Assembly (NCBI GenBank): GCA_035582835.1 | Contig: JAYKAV010002109.1 | Coordinates: forward strand, 3,360,930 to 3,424,929 | DNA from: Phoebastria nigripes | Lineage: Eukaryota; Chordata; Aves; Procellariiformes; Diomedeidae | Direction of reading: 5' to 3' | DNA length: 64,000 nucleotides | Part shown: positions 62,071 to 64,000 of the stretch, piece by piece | How the letters are laid out: each line of letters begins with the position of its first letter | Position numbering within the stretch: the stretch's first letter is position 1 | Translations under genes and position numbers: made by a program | The notes under the pieces: generated by a model | The model's input: only the letters and a program-made list of their open reading frames with translations | The model's database searches: none | Told to the model about the DNA's origin: nothing

Positions 62071-63215
62071 AAGCTTCAGAGCTCACAAGAAATACATCCA
62101 TACATCAGCAGAATTATCTAATTCCCTCCCCAGTCATGCAGAACTCAGTACTGTATCATCCAATTTCTCATAGGCAGTGAGTGAAAATGCTTGCCAAGAC
62201 CACAAATTCATAGTAAGTGATTGTAAATTCTGCAGAAATTTGTCTAAAGGCTTGGCATTTTAAGATATACGTTTTGGCACTTCTCTATTTCAATTTATTG
62301 AAAAAACAGAAGGTAAGGGTAAAATAGATTGTTAACACATCTTTAGATGTGGCACGTGCAGTGTGTGAATTCATGCCAAGGAATAATAATTCTATGAATT
62401 ATCAACTGAGTAAGTGCCACAGTGAACCTGCAATACACACTCAGGACATTAATTAAAACTTTTAACATTTCCATCAAAGTTTCTAGCAACGATTGCCAGC
62501 TTCCAANGTGCATATGGAAATATTAGTGGCTGAAGTTTTCAAAAGCATCTGCCTGACTGAGGAACAATTTTTACCACAATATCCAATTTTCACTTTTATG
62601 CCGATGCAAAATGACATTTTAAAAATCTATCCCTAAAGCACAGGTCAAGAGCAGACATCTATGTGAAAACCTTATGGACATTGTAGCATTTCTTAAAAGA
62701 TTTTTAAGCTTTAGTAGTGAATCTGCAGGAGACTGAGCTGACCACTTTCATCTGGTATCCAGTAGATGGTGGCATAAGCTAAAATACTAAAATATTTGGT
62801 AAAAAGATGGCAGGAGTGATAAAAATGACAGCCTTTGTTTCTAATAAGACTTTAGATTTTTTATGTGGTACTGGGATTCTTTCCACTCTGTTCTCCTTAT
62901 TCCAATTGTTGTCTTTGTTTAATTTTTTTGAAGTTGGAGAGAAAGGTATATTTTATTGTCTTCATTCAAAACTTAATTTTCATATTCTTTGATNTCATAT
63001 TTTATGTTGCAATTCTACTGAACCAAAAGGCCTTCACTTTTACCACTCCTGATCATTCTGTTTGTTACTTATTTGAAGTATTTAATGCAGAAATAATAGT
63101 AAAAAAAGAGCAATACCACTGTTAGTTTGATTCACCCAGAGTTATGCATTACCAGGACGGGCAGGATAAACCCTGACTATAGCAGCATCACCATTGCCTT
63201 AACACAGGCCAAAGA

Positions 63216-63243
63216 AACAACAACAACAACAACAACAACAACA
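63216..63243. repeat. (AAC)n microsatellite
   Basis: About nine perfect AAC units on the plus strand. Confidence 0.9.
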
Positions 63244-64000
63244 GGACTCTTCTGCAGGTATTTGCTCCATAGCGTTATACACTGTGGTTCATAAATCATT
63301 CCTGTTGCAATACCAAGAAATGGTGAGAGAAACAAAAGCAATTTACTGTTCTTTGTTTCAGACTATTAGCAATTGGGAAGCAACTGATAGATTTGGTGAG
63401 ACTGGAGCAACAGCAATGCTCAGTCAATGCCTAGCCCAGCAGCTCTCTATTGGGTAAAGAGCACATATAATCCTTTAAGTTTTTCCCCAATATTAAGTCA
63501 AAATTGGTTCTTGAATTAAATAACTGCTGCCTAGGTGGACCAAGGTGAGATGAAAGTAGAGATAAAATGAGCTTTCAGAACTTACCACCGTTACTCAGAG
63601 TATCTATCAGAAAGCAACAGAAAGATCTAATAACTGGAGGGCCCCTTTGCGCGCTCTCCTATTACTTCGTGGCCAAATAGGAACAGTAACAAAACCCATC
63701 CATTTTCTCTCTCACTCAGAGTGAAGACTGTACTAAAGCTTAACTATATAGAGCACTGCAGCAAAAAGGTAATATGAACAAGCACTAAAAAACTTGGCCC
63801 TTTCAGCAAGGCAAGGCACTGTGCAACTACACAAGAAGCGCTTACTCTAACAATATTTAGTTCAAGATTTCTTAATACCCGATATCTCCAAAGCTTCAAG
63901 CAGCCCCAGTTCCTCTTTCCACAATTACCTACAAAAATTAGTTACAGCCATGAAAGAAAGAAGTTTCACATGTGAGAGGCAGAGTTACAGTATAAAATTC

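Larger units (their letters stand above)
53881..64000. other. Intergenic stretch to the window end, no gene seen
   Basis: AT-rich DNA with simple repeats and no recognised exon, RNA gene or intact mobile element. Slightly GC-richer stretches occur near 58780-58960 and 61560-61990. The open frames over them lack domains. Confidence 0.7.

Noticed and set aside
1..64000. CRISPR arrays, operons, bacterial regulatory elements and tRNA genes
   Set aside because: The sequence is vertebrate nuclear DNA; the only regular repeat array is the 35-bp LTR triplication without spacers, and no tRNA-like structure was recognised by eye.

Overview
The window looks like bird nuclear DNA. It is AT-rich, with a split vertebrate gene, CR1 LINE fragments (the main avian retrotransposon) and one solo LTR of an endogenous-retrovirus family common in birds. 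The CR1 and LTR variants suggest a neoavian bird rather than a galliform; this is an inference from memory of repeat families. About three dozen isolated single N bases suggest masked ambiguous or heterozygous positions rather than assembly gaps.

The only protein-coding gene I can support is a plus-strand Kelch-like gene, best matched to KLHL4, in ten coding exons from 16134 to 35729. All ten exons have AG/GT borders and compatible phases, and together they encode about 580 residues: the end of the N-terminal region, a BTB domain, a BACK domain and six kelch repeats, ending at a stop at 35727-35729. The N-terminus lies upstream. A consensus splice donor at 25/26, in the right phase, suggests that bases 1-25 are the end of the preceding exon, which would make 26-16133 one large intron.

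Downstream of the stop there is a candidate long 3' UTR. It is interrupted by a sense-oriented, 5'-truncated CR1 (about 36062-36864) that still has an open ORF2 C-terminus. The first canonical AATAAA is at 38120. A 641-bp solo LTR in minus orientation lies at 39065-39705 and holds three identical 35-bp tandem units.

From about 39.7 kb to the end I see no gene: AT-rich intergenic DNA with old CR1 remnants, homopolymers (including T50 at 48177-48226) and simple repeats.

I found no convincing new biological system. The most interesting observations are competing hairpins directly at the splice donor of the penultimate coding exon, the CR1 in the likely 3' UTR, the triplicated LTR unit, and KLHL1-like residues in the first visible KLHL4 exon.
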